Source: Trichoderma breve
Lineage: Eukaryota > Ascomycota > Sordariomycetes > Hypocreales > Hypocreaceae
Reading direction: 5' to 3'
Length of the DNA stretch: 64,000 nucleotides
Assembly (NCBI RefSeq): GCF_028502605.1
Contig: NC_079237.1
Coordinates: 248,001 to 312,000, forward strand
Shown: one piece after another, positions 22,439 through 35,130 of the stretch
Numbering within the stretch: position 1 is the first letter of the stretch
Layout of the letters: every line of letters begins with the position of its first letter
Program-made: the position numbers and the translations under genes
Notes under the pieces: model-generated
The model's database searches: none
What the model was told of the DNA's origin: nothing
Seen by the model: the letters and a program-made list of their open reading frames with translations, nothing else

Positions 22439-23396
22439 GATGGCCGTCGCAATGGAACCGGACGAATACGCTGATCTTGCTCTACCAGTGAAGACTGCTG
22501 ATTGCCCATCTTATTTAATATGAACAGAACTTGGCACTTGACTAATCATCATCCTTAGATTCAGGCATTAATCCAGCTTGCTTCTACCACTTGCTCACCG
22601 ATCATCGGAGATTGCTTCATCTTGCATTACCTTCGCCATCAGTGTAACGATGGCGTTTCTGAATGCACACTACCGGGGAGATAGCGGTGGAGCTTCTCAT
22701 CGGCCCGTCGGCATTGTTTCTCTCTCATAATTCTGAAAGGACCATGCTTTTGGCTAAAAAGAAGGTCATCGAGACTTTTGCAAACTGGACAATGAATGGC
22801 GCTATCACGTTTACATCAGTGAGAAAACGGGGTAGACAGGGCCAAGTTAAGCGACTACGAGTGTAGCTTCTGAAGATTGGCAAATCGGAACATTCTATTT
22901 TGCCTCCACGCATTCTCACCGACGTGTAAAGTCATAATGATGAGCCCAGGTTTCCCTTGTTCAAGGCTTTTATCACTCAATTTCATCATCGCGGCCATCT
23001 CCAGCAGGGGAGGTTATAGGTCAGCATAAAGCGGCAAGACAAAGTCATCTCCGCTTAACCATGTTAGGTGTGGAGATGATCTCACATTTCTGCCTTCGGT
23101 GTGCTTTAACCCGTACTTTGACCCGGTAGCGAGATGCTGAATACTACCAAACTCCCGGACTATCGACGAAGAGATGATGCAGGGCTACGATGATGCGATG
23201 AAGTTCGCCGATGAATTGACCCGTCTCCTTCTGCCAACCCACGTGGTGATGTTGCCTTGGGTAGGGTCGTAGTTGTAGATGTTATTGCCACCAATTAACT
23301 TACATACCAGCCAACACCTGCCCATTCTTTCCATGTCCATGTGCCAGACAATTGTTTTCTTGACCTCCTACTTGCTGTAGGAGCGATAAGGTTACG
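22439..23396. promoter_or_regulatory. Divergent promoter region, GH28 / GH106-like
   Basis: About 960 bases between two divergent secreted-hydrolase genes. No supported gene. It is a likely shared promoter region. Confidence 0.5.
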
Positions 23397-26300
23397 ATGA
23401 AGGTGTCATCGTTATTATCCGGAATTGCTGTTCTCAGCACTTCTGCTGCGGCTACCGAGAAGAGCGGGGGATTCGGCAGTCGGCCAGCCCCATGGATCAA
23501 ATACGATGTCCCTCAAGACTTTTCTAATCCCAAAGGGCTGGCTCGTCCGGCCTTCCGATACTGGGTTCCAGATGCAGATGTGGAAGATGCTGTCCTGTAT
23601 GCAGATCTACAAGAGATCAAGCAAGCAGGATGGGGCGGAGTTGAAGTCATCTGCTTAGAAAATTATGGCATTGAACTGGCTGTGGTAGATCCAGCAATTT
23701 ATGGCTATGGGGGTGACAGATGGCGACAAAAGTTCAATACCATGCTGCGTGCTTCTAAAGACTTGGATCTCCTCGTGGACTTTGCTTTAGGGCCAACACA
23801 GGGCGCTTCCATCCCAATTCTAGACCCTGACTCTCCGGGAATGAATACCGAGCTGGCATATGGCATTGTCAACTTGAGTTCCGGTCAAGCCTTTAGCGGA
23901 GATATTCCACCCCCAAGCCGTACAAATGCGGGATATGCCAACAAGCCGGATTTCGATGCGCCTTTCACCAACTATACAAACAAATTTGTTGCAGCTGTTG
24001 TTGCACGTAAAAGCAAAGGTGTGTAAGACATTTACCAACTAGACCATTAATACTCAGAATTGCCTGCTAATTGCTCTTTTCTTATATCAAAGTGCCTTCC
24101 GAGGATGTACGAGTAACCCAACTCGACTTTGACGGTGTTGATGATATCACCCACTTAATCGAAGATGGCAAATTGACTTACACCGCGCCGACTGACGGAA
24201 ATGAATACGTCCTATTTGCATTTTATCAGCGTCGTACTGGTTATTTAGCTGCACAAGGAGCGTTCAACAATGCCACCGACCCAAAAAACCCAGCTTCTTG
24301 GTTTGCTTATGTTGTTGATCACTTCAGCCAAGAAGGAACCGATATCTGGACTGGCTTTACCGAGCAGTACGTCATGAATGGCGAGAATGGTGATCTTCTT
24401 AGACAACTCGGCTTGTATGCATGGGAAGACTCAGCCGAGTTCCGCGCTACATTGTTCTGGACAGATGAGTTGAGGTCATACTTCCATAAAACACGCGGAT
24501 ATGATATTACAACCGCCCTACCGGCTCTGTTCGGCACAAGCGGCCTTCCGCCAAGCACACTGGCAAACAGTTACTTCTACTACGCCTTTAATAACCATGA
24601 AAATGGAACGGATATCAGCTGGAAGTTACGAAATGACTACTATCAGTGTCTCCAAGAAATGTACGAGCAGTATCACCTTGATGGCCTCTCGAAATGGACA
24701 AGCAAATGGGGTCTTCAAGGAAGTTTACAACCATATGCCACCGCACCGAACGCGGCGCCGCCTTGGGACATGAACTCGGCAGCTGCGCACATTGACGCTC
24801 CTGAAACAGAGTCTAATTACTTTGATGGAGTCATTGATGCATTCCGTGCAATGGGTGGCGGAGCCATGATGGGCAAAAAGCAAATCTTTTCCAGTGAACT
24901 TGGGGCACACCGTTATTTCTCGTACGCTGCCACATGGCCACTGATCCTCAATGATTGCAAGATCAATTATGCAGGTGGAGTTAACCGAATTGTTTCTCAT
25001 GGCTTCCCGTACTCCGGGCTTCGACCACAGGTCGAGTGGCCCGGATTGACAACATTCGAATGGTTATACTCTGAGATGTGGGGACCACGGCAGCCCAGTT
25101 GGTCATACGTCAAGGAGATGGGAGATTGGATTGCTAGGACTCAACTTATTCTCCAAACTGGTGTGCCGAGGATAGATATTGGCATATATCGCCACAAGTA
25201 TCTCTCTGTTGACATAAAACATTACAACATGGGAGAGAACATATTCTGGGATCAATCGCTCCAGGATGCTGGGTACTCCTACGTTTCTGTGAGCCCTTCA
25301 CTCCTGAAACTGGTACGTTTTCCCCGAGTCCATTATTGCCCATAATACCCTAACAATTGCAAACAGGATAACGCAGTCATTTCAAACGGATTGCTTGCAG
25401 AAAATGGCCCCGGTTTCTCTGCCTTTATTGTAGACAATTCAACCAACATCACGTCTGAAGCTGTCGATCGATTTCTGGAGTATGCCAACCATGGGTTTCC
25501 TATCCTTTTCGTGGGCGGGGTTCCGGAGACAACCCCTTACTATTGCGATTCATGCGATCAGCATGTTAAACAAGAGATACAAAAGTTGACCAAATATTCC
25601 TCGGTCAAGGTCCTTCAATCAGAGAGCGAAGTTGTGGGCGCTTTGGCAGCTCTCGATGTACAACCTGCCGCAAAGAATCTCTCTCCAACTCCCATCTTAT
25701 ACGTCCATAGAATCGACGAGGATAATCATGTTGATTACTATTGGGTGTATAACTCAGATATATACGAAGATCATGCCACAGAGGCTTCCATCAGAGGCAG
25801 TGGCATTCCGTATACACTAGACGCTTGGACAGGTGCCATCACGCCCATTGTCAACTACACAATATCTGGGGATAGATTCAATGTCTGGATCGAGCTTCGA
25901 TCAAATCAGTCTACAATCCTGGCGTTTGCTCCCCGTGGATTCTTCCCTCACGTTTCAGTCCCGGATATCCATGTTACTAAGACAGATGTTGAATATCTCA
26001 ACTATTCGGCTAGTAGCCACTCTATCATCGCTCGGTCTGCCTCAAAGGAGAACAAAAAAATAACGCTGAGTGATGGCCGAGTCTTCACATTGAGCGGCCT
26101 CGATCAGCACTCTAATCCAGCAGCACTTGGTCCATGGAATGTCACCATTCAGGATTGGCTTCCTAACCCAGACAAATTCAACAACTATACGTCTGTATAT
26201 CAATATCACAATCTTCAGTTGGACGAGCTTATTCCCTGGTACAACATCTCAGGGCTTAGCAGCACATCTGGTATTGGTACTTATAAAACTCAGTTTACTT

Positions 26301-26620
26301 GGAATCCTAATGGCAAAGTCAACGGGGCTTTGTTAGACTTGGGACCAGTATTCAATACTATCCGGCTCTGGGTCAATAACCACTGGACTGGCCCTATTGA
26401 TATCACAGATGCAGTTGTCGACATCACGCCATTCTTGAAATCGGGTCTTAACGACGTGCAAATTGAGGTTTCATCTACTCTCAGAAACAGGTTGCTTCAA
26501 GTCAACGTCACAGAATCATGGGAGCAATCACAATACGCGAGTAGCTACGGTGGCCAGCCATATGGTCTTGCAGCACCTGTTCAGCTAATCCCGTTTGCTG
26601 AGAAAGTAATTAAGCTATAA
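23397..26620 (+). CDS. GH106-like alpha-L-rhamnosidase, secreted
   Basis: Large secreted glycoside hydrolase of 1031 aa. Exons 23397-24018, 24093-25312 and 25367-26620 are in frame. A signal peptide of about 19 residues (MKVSSLLSGIAVLSTSAAA) is followed by the family start: RPAFRYWVPDADV, then DLQEIKQAGWGGVEVICLE. This is the dW-W/aGxGGvE pattern of GH106-type enzymes. The middle carries a TIM-barrel-like region (WKLRNDYYQCLQEMY, SSELGAHRYF, EWLYSEMWGPRQP). The C-terminal 150 residues look like a galactose-binding beta-sandwich (VRLW-type NTIRLWVNNHWTG, DVQIEVSSTLRNRL). Many N-x-S/T sites fit secretion. Paired with a GH28, it suggests release of rhamnose from rhamnogalacturonan or glycosides. 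The family is fairly sure; the activity is inferred. Confidence 0.8.
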
Positions 26621-27688
26621 TGAGCTTTGCCTATCAATAGATTAAATTACCACATTTTGAATAAGCGCCGTAGCCAGTAACTTAGTCCACACATGAAAAC
26701 TTAATTCGTAGTGTTATGTCCGATATGTAGTATCTGCTTCCAAAACGTCAGACTCCTTGATATCAAGACTACAACACATAGCGTGAATTGCATCATTTCA
26801 ATCGCGCTAACTATCCCAGTCTGAAGATAGCATATCAGCAGTAACGCAATTCTAATTGTCTATACACCACATCACGTCCGTAGTTATCCTGACAGTCAGG
26901 GCAATAGTCTGGTGCCGAAAAGCCGCTGCCAAGGATTTTTTGTTTTGCGATGTTCCGTCTTGCTAGATAATTAGCGTAGTTGTGATGGAGTCAACAAGCT
27001 TCTTTCGGGCTTAAAGACGTAGCTAATAGCAGAACTAATGTCAGGTTGGTGCTGCCAAGACTTGTAGGCTCGATTTTGCAAGTGTCATTCGCTCCTCGGC
27101 CGAGACACAATGTCGGATGTCGCTGTCAAATCCCGCTTTGGGCTAATAAACCCTTGAAAATCGCCAGATAGTGAGACGGCGACAGATGTCGTGATAGATG
27201 GTATATATGTCGCGACAATCCTAGGAAGCCCGGAGCGGGAATAACCCCGGTTTTCACGGAAACCTGGTGCCGAAGATGTCGTTAACATTGAGAATACAGG
27301 CTGAGAAACCCCACATCTCGCCGCTTTAATATGCCCCATGCTCGTTATGGTCTATGTATAAGCTTGTGTGTTAAGCTAGGCATGCAGGATAAGGTGAACG
27401 TCATTCAAGCTTTCGGTGTTCAGAGAGGTATATTCAGGCTGTTTGTAGCGAGGAGTAACTGGCCGACGACCCTTTTGCAAATTTTTAGCTTTAATTTCCC
27501 TTTCTTTGCTTTCCTTTTTAACGTGAAAAGATATCACATGCTCGTTATTGCGGCGGTATCGGCGGTTGGAATTTCTCTTATATTGTTATTTCTCCCCCCA
27601 TTGGCATTAAATGCATGCAATACTATTCTGACGGTCTTCATACCTCTACGTGCAACTTTACCAGTTGCACTTGGTAAATCTCTTCGAG
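26621..27688. other. Intergenic stretch
   Basis: About 1.07 kb without a supported gene between two co-directional genes. It includes the presumed promoter of the sugar transporter. Confidence 0.5.
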
Positions 27689-29426
27689 ATGGCTTACAAG
27701 ATCAGCAACATCTATGTCATCACGGCCTTCCTTGTCATTGGAGGGCTGCTGCAAGGTTTTGACATATCATCTCTTTCAGCGATCCTGAGTACCAAGCCAT
27801 TCAAAGAAGAGTTTGACAGCCCGACAGCTGATCAACAGGGCGGTATAACTGCCAGCATTTCTGGCGGATCATTCTTAGGATGCCTTGTCAATATGTTTGT
27901 AGTCGATAGATTCGGCCGCAGATATACTATGATGGCAGGATGCATTATATTTGTCATCGGCGCCGTAATATGTACGGCTAGCGTTGATATCGCGATGTTA
28001 ATAGTCGGCAGGCTTCTCTGTGGTGGAGCAGTTGGTAATTTTATTTGACGTTTGCTACACAATGATACTAAGGCTGACTTCGGTATAGGCATGTTCACAT
28101 CTACAGGGCCGCTATTCTTGGCCGAATTGTCCCGGCCTGAGACTAGAGGTCGCATCTTGAGTTTCCAACAATGGAGTATCACTTGGGGAGTAAGTGGACA
28201 CCGGCCGAAATTCTTGAGCATCTAATAGTCGGAACAGAAGCTCACTATTATAGGCCCTTATCATGTATTACATCACTTTCGGCACCCAATACACAAAGAC
28301 TGAGGCAGTGTTCCGTGTGCCTTGGGCTGTACAAATGTTTCCTGCTCTCGTCCTGTTCGTTGCTTTATTTTTCATACCTGAATCACCCCGCTGGCTCGCC
28401 TCTCAAGACAGATGGGAGGAGGCTCTCGAGGTACTTGCCAGCGTTCATGGACAAGGCAATCAACAAGCCCCAATTGTACAAGCCCAATATGCGGAAATTC
28501 GAGAATCAATGGCCGTTTCGGAATCACAGGGCGAAGTGAAGTGGGCTGAGTTGATCCATCCTGACAACATCCATCGCATTTCGAACGGAATATTTGTCCA
28601 TATCTGGACGCAACTGAGTGGCAATAATGCCTTGCTATACTACATTGTCTACATCTTCCAGATGGCTGGCCTTACTGGAAATGTCAAACTTATTGCATCT
28701 AGTGTTCAGTACATCATCAACGTCGTCTTTACTCTGCCGGCCATTTTGTTTCTCGACCGAATTGGCCGGCGCCCTGCACTTATCGGAGGGGCGTTTTTCA
28801 TGATGATATGGTTGTACTCTACCGCTGGCGTTATGGCACAGTATGGTCACTATGTCCCCGGCGGCTTTGATGGATCAAGTGCGGTGACTTGGACGATGAA
28901 TGATGACGCGAAATCAGCCAAGGCGGCCGTCATTGCATTTACTTATCTTCTTGTTGCAACATATAGCTTCACCTGGGCCCCCATTTCGTGGTGCTATCCG
29001 TCCGAAATTTATCCCATACGCTTGAGAGGCAAGGCCGTTTCTATCGCGACTTCTGCCAACTGGATTTTGGGTTTCGCCAACAATTACTACACTCCTCCGG
29101 CATTTCAAAACATCCAGTGGAAGACATTCATCATTTTCGGCACTTTCAATGTTGTCGCATGTCTCCACGCGTTCTTTTTCTTCCCGGAGACCAAAAGGAG
29201 AAGTCTTGAAGGTGAGAGATATCCCGCGAAAATTTCCTTGAAGGTTACTTTTCAGCAAAATATTATGGCAAATCGCTAACAATATGCATTTCTAGACATT
29301 GACGAACTTTTTGCCAGTGGAGTTAAGCCTTGGAAGTCTAGTACTCTGCCAAAAGCTGATAGGCTGCACGAGTTAGTGGAGGAAGCTGACAAAGGCAAGC
29401 TACAATACGAAGTGAATGAAGTTTAA
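27689..29426 (+). CDS. MFS sugar transporter (SP family)
   Basis: Sugar/H+ symporter of the plasma membrane, 511 aa. Exons 27689-28034, 28089-28189, 28254-29211 and 29296-29426 are in frame. Sugar-porter marks are VVDRFGRRYTM after helix 2, GRLLCGG, PESPRWL before the central loop, LDRIGRRPAL in the second half, and PETKRRSLEDIDELF at the end. The ATG at 27689 puts helix 1 (ITAFLVIGGLLQGFD) right after a short tail; an upstream Met at 27650 would add 13 residues. Downstream of the GH28/GH106-like pair, it probably imports a released mono- or disaccharide such as rhamnose or galacturonate (inference). Confidence 0.92.
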
Positions 29427-30240
29427 CAAAAGCATACTTACTCTTAAGATAATAGTAATGATATTGTAGTTGGTTGGATGAGAAAGTCTTAAAAATTGAT
29501 CCTTATCGATGGCTTATTTGGGTAGATGCCGAAATGAATGGCTCACCTGATACGACGTCACATGAAACATGTGATTATTATAGCAAAACTAATGAGTATT
29601 GGTCACACACTCCTTTTTGAATGAATATACTAATTCTGAGGCATCCCAATAAGAAAACAGACTTCTGTTAATAATCCCGACTGTAGCAACTCAACGATGG
29701 GCAAATATCCCCTACCAAAATGGAATAACTGAGAGTATCCAGAACAAGCATCTCAATCTAGTCATCAATTTTGCCACTGTGTAACCTCTACATTCCATGT
29801 TATGAACTGCTCCGTTCAGAAGTACACCAGCGGTATAAGCTACGTCCAAGGCGTGATTTGGTTGGTGAGATTCACTTGGCACGGTAGCATAATTCTTCGT
29901 AAGATGGCGCTAACCACCTTGACAGCCGCCCCTCATAATAGAACCACCGTTTGGTCTTCAACCTTACCATATAGCACACTAAGAGGATTGGCAACTGCTG
30001 ATCTCTCATTTCTTTGCCGCTATATCAAGAGTTAAAGTGAATTCTACTGTTGAATGTCGAAAAATGGAGAGTAACGATAGTTGACAGCACGTAAGTCTTT
30101 CAAGAATGAAGCACAGTGATGTATTGGCAGCTATTTATGCGCTGTAGACTCTATATAGCCCCTTTGCTTCTTTGATCTCCCAGATTCTCATCTTCGACGC
30201 AGTGCACAATCTTAGTAGCGTCGTTAATACTTGCTTCAGC
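29427..30240. other. Intergenic stretch
   Basis: About 810 bases between convergent genes; no supported gene. Confidence 0.5.
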
Positions 30241-30579
30241 TTAGCAGTCGTAAGAGAAAGAGCCCAGGATCGGTGCAGCAACGCAGCTGTCAAGACCAAC
30301 AGTAGTGGCGAAGTCGCTGCAGTTGGGGTCAGTGTAGACAGAGACTAAACACATTAGACACAGTTTATGACAGTTATCGGCATAATTCGACTTACAGCTA
30401 CATCCACCATCAACTTGGGTTGCTTTGGCACTGGAAATACCGCCAAGCTGGTGGCAAGCTCCGTCGCCGGCAGGGCTTTGGAAGCTGCAGCTGCCACCGC
30501 AATCTTGCTGGTTGCAAAAGAGGATTTGGCCGGCCATAGCAGAGCTGGCAAAGAGAAGACCAAGGGCGAAGAACTTCAT
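30241..30579 (-). CDS. Small secreted cysteine-rich protein
   Basis: Secreted protein of 95 aa from exons 30579-30396 and 30344-30241, with a 51-base intron. A clear signal peptide (about residues 1-16, cut after AMA) leads to a mature chain of about 79 residues with eight cysteines, an even number that suggests four disulfides. Read through, the intron would add three extra cysteines and break the pattern. The splice is supported by a GTAAGT donor, a TTTAG acceptor and correct frame. No named family is recognised. The plan (small, secreted, Cys-rich, one intron, isolated by gene-poor DNA) is that of fungal effector or antimicrobial-type proteins, but no function can be assigned. Confidence 0.8.
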   Translation of the reverse strand: MKFFALGLLFASSAMAGQILFCNQQDCGGSCSFQSPAGDGACHQLGGISSAKATQVDGGCSCKSNYADNCHKLCLMCLVSVYTDPNCSDFATTVGLDSCVAAPILGSFSYDC

Positions 30580-30689
30580 GTTGATTTTGGGGGTTTGTTT
30601 CGTTTAAGTTTGAGTGTGGTAATTGAGCTTGTTGAGAAGACTGTTGTTATTCTGAGATTGACCATTATTCCAACCGGACGTCGACGCCT

Positions 30690-30696
30690 CTTTATA
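30690..30696 (-). promoter_or_regulatory. TATA-like element of small secreted protein gene
   Basis: TATAAAG on the minus strand, about 110 bases before the ATG at 30579. Confidence 0.4.
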
Positions 30697-32576
30697 CTTT
30701 TTACCTCGCCATAGACTTGTACATCATTTCCATTCTGGTTTGATCATTGCCCGCGTTATGTTGGTTTGTTGTGTCCGTTGGATGGGCTTACATTCTGGTG
30801 TTACAACATTGAGAGTGAGATACGAGAACTCTCTTGTCCTAACAGGTCATAAACAGCAATTAAACCGAGTCATTTCATGCATTACGTATTATGACTCCTT
30901 GGCATAATCTTTGCAACGTATCAAATGGCAAGGTCTTTGCTCCAAGGTGCGCTGATTATTCAACTTGTATCATGTGTTACCAATGAAATGTCTCAGGATG
31001 GAAAGACGGAAAGACGGTATGTACACACGGGTTTCTTAGGTATGTAGCTGTCACAAATAGCCGAGAGTTCAATTCTTACGAACAAGTTAATCCTCGAGTT
31101 TAGAATCTACTCAATACCATTATGGTGTCAGTGATATTATGAATACTGTTAACACTTTTCTAATAGCCCGTTTCACTGCGCCTAAGAACAGCGAGACTAT
31201 GATAACATTTCATTGACTCAAATATACCGAAGTTACATGATTCAAACAACCCATTTGACATTGTGTAATGCCAATAATGATCTACAATAAGCATACTAAT
31301 TCGGACTCCAAGATGCAGTTAAGTTTTCTGATCTGTCAACTAAGGAACGGCCGATCGCCCGACAATATGAGCCGTCCTTCTATATAAAGCCATAATAATC
31401 ATAGAATACTTAAATCTTAGTTGCATCGTTTACGCCCTGCTTGAAATAAGCGCTAGATCTAATACACAGAGATCGGCAGCGGCAGAAGTCAGCCTTCCAG
31501 GTACAAGGATTTTACAGGATCCGAACATCCATCAATTGAGCATTACATAATGTGTAGGGTCTGTTAAATAAATATAGCTGAGCATGAATTCTTGTTGAGA
31601 TTGTAACAGCACATGATAAAAATGATGCCTGTCAGAAGCGTCAGCTTAATACGTCACCTTGGTGTTAAGTGTCGAGAAAGTCAGCTCATAAATTACGTAT
31701 CAGTTTCAGTAATCCTCCTCCTCATCCAATGGACTAATTAATGACACGCAACTTTACAATGCCTATATTTTAACGGTTGCCACTGGTCCCATAGTAGACA
31801 AACCACAAGGTAGGTTTCTAGGACCTACAGCTAGTTGCTGCTTTGTCTAACTTTGGGTTCCCTCCAGTATAGAGCTCATGATGTTCGCAGGCTTTGAAGT
31901 CCGTGTTCAATTTTTTCCGACTGTATCAAAAGGAAATGCCAACCGTTTCAAAACTCAAAAGTTCATGGTCATAGTTAATGATTGTATGGACTTGGATTCG
32001 GCCAGAAGGGTATAATCCTGGCATTAAGGGTAATCCATATTCATTGCAACCATCACACAGTAGTACCCAAATAATGAGACTTAATACAAGCGTAGACAAT
32101 TGAAGCCTAAAATTATCGATGATGATAACATGTGGATGGTAACTGACTTGTAATCGTGTTGGTGGAGACAGAAAAGAGTTTCAGAAGTGAAATAGTAGAA
32201 ATATCAAGGTATTCGCGACAAGAGCAATTGGAGATATTCGGAGGTGACTAGTCAATCTAGACCGATAACATACACTAGATAGGAGTCGGAGCCATGAAGA
32301 TTTTCAGATATCTGTTTAATCGAATAGGAAATTTACAGGCCAGTCCTCTGTGTCGATCAAAAGGGTGTGAAGATCGATCACTGACTTTTAATCTCCGGTT
32401 ACCTACTCCGTACAGAGCCTAAAACTGCCGATTCGAATGTTGCGCTACGCGTCTAGTGGATTCACGTCCCACAACCTCATGTAACCAGCTGCTCATCTCG
32501 TCGGCTGAACGCCTACTTTTTCTCCAATGGTTCATCAATGTACATTTAAAGCCAAAGCGCATGCGAATAACAGCCT

Positions 32577-32610
32577 CCAAGAACGGTTGTCCAAGAACGG
32601 TTGTTCTTGG
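32577..32610. repeat. Tandem 14-mer with hairpin end
   Basis: CCAAGAACGGTTGT occurs twice head to tail (32577 and 32591) and is followed by TCTTGG. The second copy can therefore fold into a short hairpin (CCAAGAA, 6-base loop, TTCTTGG). Function unknown. Confidence 0.6.
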
Positions 32611-33267
32611 ATATCTAGCATGGCGAGCAATGCTAAACTTTACCACGTTCGCGCATGCTTCATCTCACTCACTGTACATAGGTGCCCCGCAACCTAAACT
32701 CCTCTGCCCGTGTGGCTAGTTTAAAGATTCAATGTTCGATGCCACATATCTTTCACTTGGTTTAGAATCTTTCACTCCTTCCCTCTCTTTTCTTACGTAT
32801 GATTTATCTACTATTGAACCTCTAAAGCCGCTTTGGATTTCTGCCTGGCAAGTAGACCGTCTCACTCCTTAGTTTATTAATCTACCAGACGCCGATAGAC
32901 TCCTCTAGCTTATATCCACCCACTATAAAAGCCACTGTACGAGTATGGAAGACGGGCCACGCGATGCAAATTTGCTGGGTGGGTACATACACCCTGCAGA
33001 TGGGACTGGCCGAATGTGTCACTGTGCACGGCGTACATACTGTAACCCTCAGTGCCTATCTACTCCGTATCTAGCGGGCATATCCGGCGGGGTTGCAACC
33101 CGCCAGTCTCAAGACGAGTTCTACCTTTTCTTCCTTGTCACGCTCTCATACATCAGCCGGCATCTTCAGTAGCTTTCAATACCTATTCGACATCGCGTCG
33201 CCAAGTCTCTCAAACCTTGTATAGAGAACCAAATCGGAGTGAAGAGTATGCTACTGCCACTTATACG

Positions 33268-35044
33268 ATGACACGAGCCCGGAAGCAAGTCACCAGATCA
33301 TTCTCCGCCTGCTGGACCTGTCGCCGGCGGCGTGTCAAGTGTAATGGCATTGGCCCGCCATGTAACCCGTGCAAAAAGCACAAGATTCAGTGCGAAGGCT
33401 ACGGAATCGAATTGGTTTGGGTAGATCCCAAAACAGGCACGTACCCGCCATATTGTCGCCGGAGCATGGATTTCGAACAAACATGGCGTGGCAGGCCAAA
33501 CCTAAACGAAGGGCAACTGCAGCGCTTGATCGACGAAATGGACGACATTGATCCGGCATTTTCCCAGCGCAAGGCGTCCTCAAGTCCATTCACAGTATTC
33601 AAAATTTCCCAATCAAATGAATGCCCGGTATCGGACAGTCCTGCTACGGACATATCGTCGTTGAGCTGTCGATCTGTTGAGTCCCTATCGCCATTTTCTG
33701 CATCGAAGAGGTTCTCATCACCTTTTACTGAAAGTGACATTTCCCTATCACCATCACTGACACCCACAATCACTGCATTTTTGTCGATGCCGAAAGATGA
33801 AGCCATGATGTTTTACCACTACGTGACGTGGATAGCACCTCTGATGATTCCTGTGGACAGCACCGAGAATCCTTGGAAATCAGTGTATCCCTCCACAGCG
33901 CTTCAGGATACTTCTCCGGCTTCACGCGCTTTGTATCATGCGATACTAGCTCAGTCAGCTTTTAACATATCCAATCTACAAAAAGGCAACCCGGAATCCC
34001 ATCGCCAAAGAGAATCTGTCGCTTTGAAGCATTATGGAGCTTCATTAAGAGAGCTGAGTAAGAGCTTGAATGCCACAAAGGAAACGGAATATGATGCCTG
34101 CGCTGCTACTTTATATACGCTTATGATATCCGAGGTGAGTCTCCTACTAATTCGTAATAATAGAGTTAACTTATTTTCCTGGCCAGGGCAATGCGCGTGG
34201 CTCAGTGGCTTGGAGGAATCACTTTGACGGTGTCGGAGGCTTCGTCACCCACTTTGTTCAGCAAAAGCCATGGACCCGATCCACGCACTCTTGGGTAATA
34301 TCCCAAAGCCTTGCGCTCTCATTCGAAATATCACAGACAGTCAATGTCAAACCCTACGGTCGATCGTCGATAACAGATGTTCTGTTAGACAGCGTCGCAT
34401 CGCACCAAAATTTCGGGTACACCATAGGTGCAAGCTGCGATGTTTTAAGAACCATTTCATCAATAAGACTTTTTGCGGAGAAAATCGCACTCGGCGATAT
34501 CCCTGATAATCTCGGTATTTTGATTCAGTCATGCCTCGTCGAGTTATCACCTCTCAATAATAGCAACTTCGATATGGATCTCGATATACCAGAGCGCGAT
34601 AGTGTTCTGGAGTCGCTGCCGGAAACGCAGCAGCACAAGTTTCTAGACTGTCTACATCTCCGCCTTTTTCGCACCGCAACACTCATATATCTACACCAAG
34701 CTATTCTTAAAGTTCCCCCGCGAGGCGTTCGAAAATATGTCAAATCGGTCCTTGAAGATGCTATGACATTCATCCACATGCGAGGAGGCTCGATATCCAT
34801 GTGGCCAATCTTCATTGCTGCCACTGAAGCTACTGAAGAGGAGGATCAATTGATGGTCGAACAGTGGCTAGCGATATCGAGCCGACTTGGAATGCAAAAT
34901 CGCTTGATAGCTAGAAAACTCCTTCATCAAATATGGTACGAACGGTCTGAAGAAGCAGCTGCCAATGGCCTGGATCCAAATCAAGTGATAATTGACTGGA
35001 AGGCAGTTCAACGAAGATTAGGGTTTGACCTTTTACTTTTGTAA
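33268..35044 (+). CDS. Zn(II)2Cys6 fungal transcription factor
   Basis: Nuclear regulator of 574 aa from exons 33268-34134 and 34187-35044. The zinc cluster lies at the very N-terminus: cysteines 15, 18, 25, 32, 35 and 42 in the canonical spacing, with CRRRRVKC. Ser-rich linkers follow. The rest resembles the fungal-specific TF domain 2 type, with MFYHYVTWIAPLMI near residue 180 and SEGNARGSVAWRNHF across the splice. The longer open frame upstream lacks protein character, so 33268 (the ATG just before MTRARKQ) is chosen. It lies 87 bases from the convergent dehalogenase gene. Targets are unknown; the reductase/monooxygenase genes to the right are candidates. Confidence 0.88.
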
Positions 35045-35130
35045 ATCGGAATTCTTCTTCTTTTGTCCATAGAAATTCATGGTAAAGCGGTTGTATAGAT
35101 AGCATTTCTTATTCGAATACGCCACCTAAT

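Larger units (their letters stand above)
30580..33267. other. Gene-poor AT-rich stretch
   Basis: About 2.7 kb with no supported gene, the longest empty stretch in the window. Short open frames on both strands show no domain. It contains a small direct/inverted repeat at 32577-32610 and, at its right end, a pyrimidine-rich segment upstream of the next regulator. A transposon remnant was looked for and not recognised. Confidence 0.5.

Noticed and set aside
30354..30563. Alternative frames over the small secreted protein
   Set aside because: They lack a signal peptide and cysteine pattern; the called frame has both and splices in frame.
30580..33267. Possible transposon or LTR remnant in the empty stretch
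   Set aside because: No terminal repeats, target-site duplication, or transposase/polymerase-like frame was found by eye.
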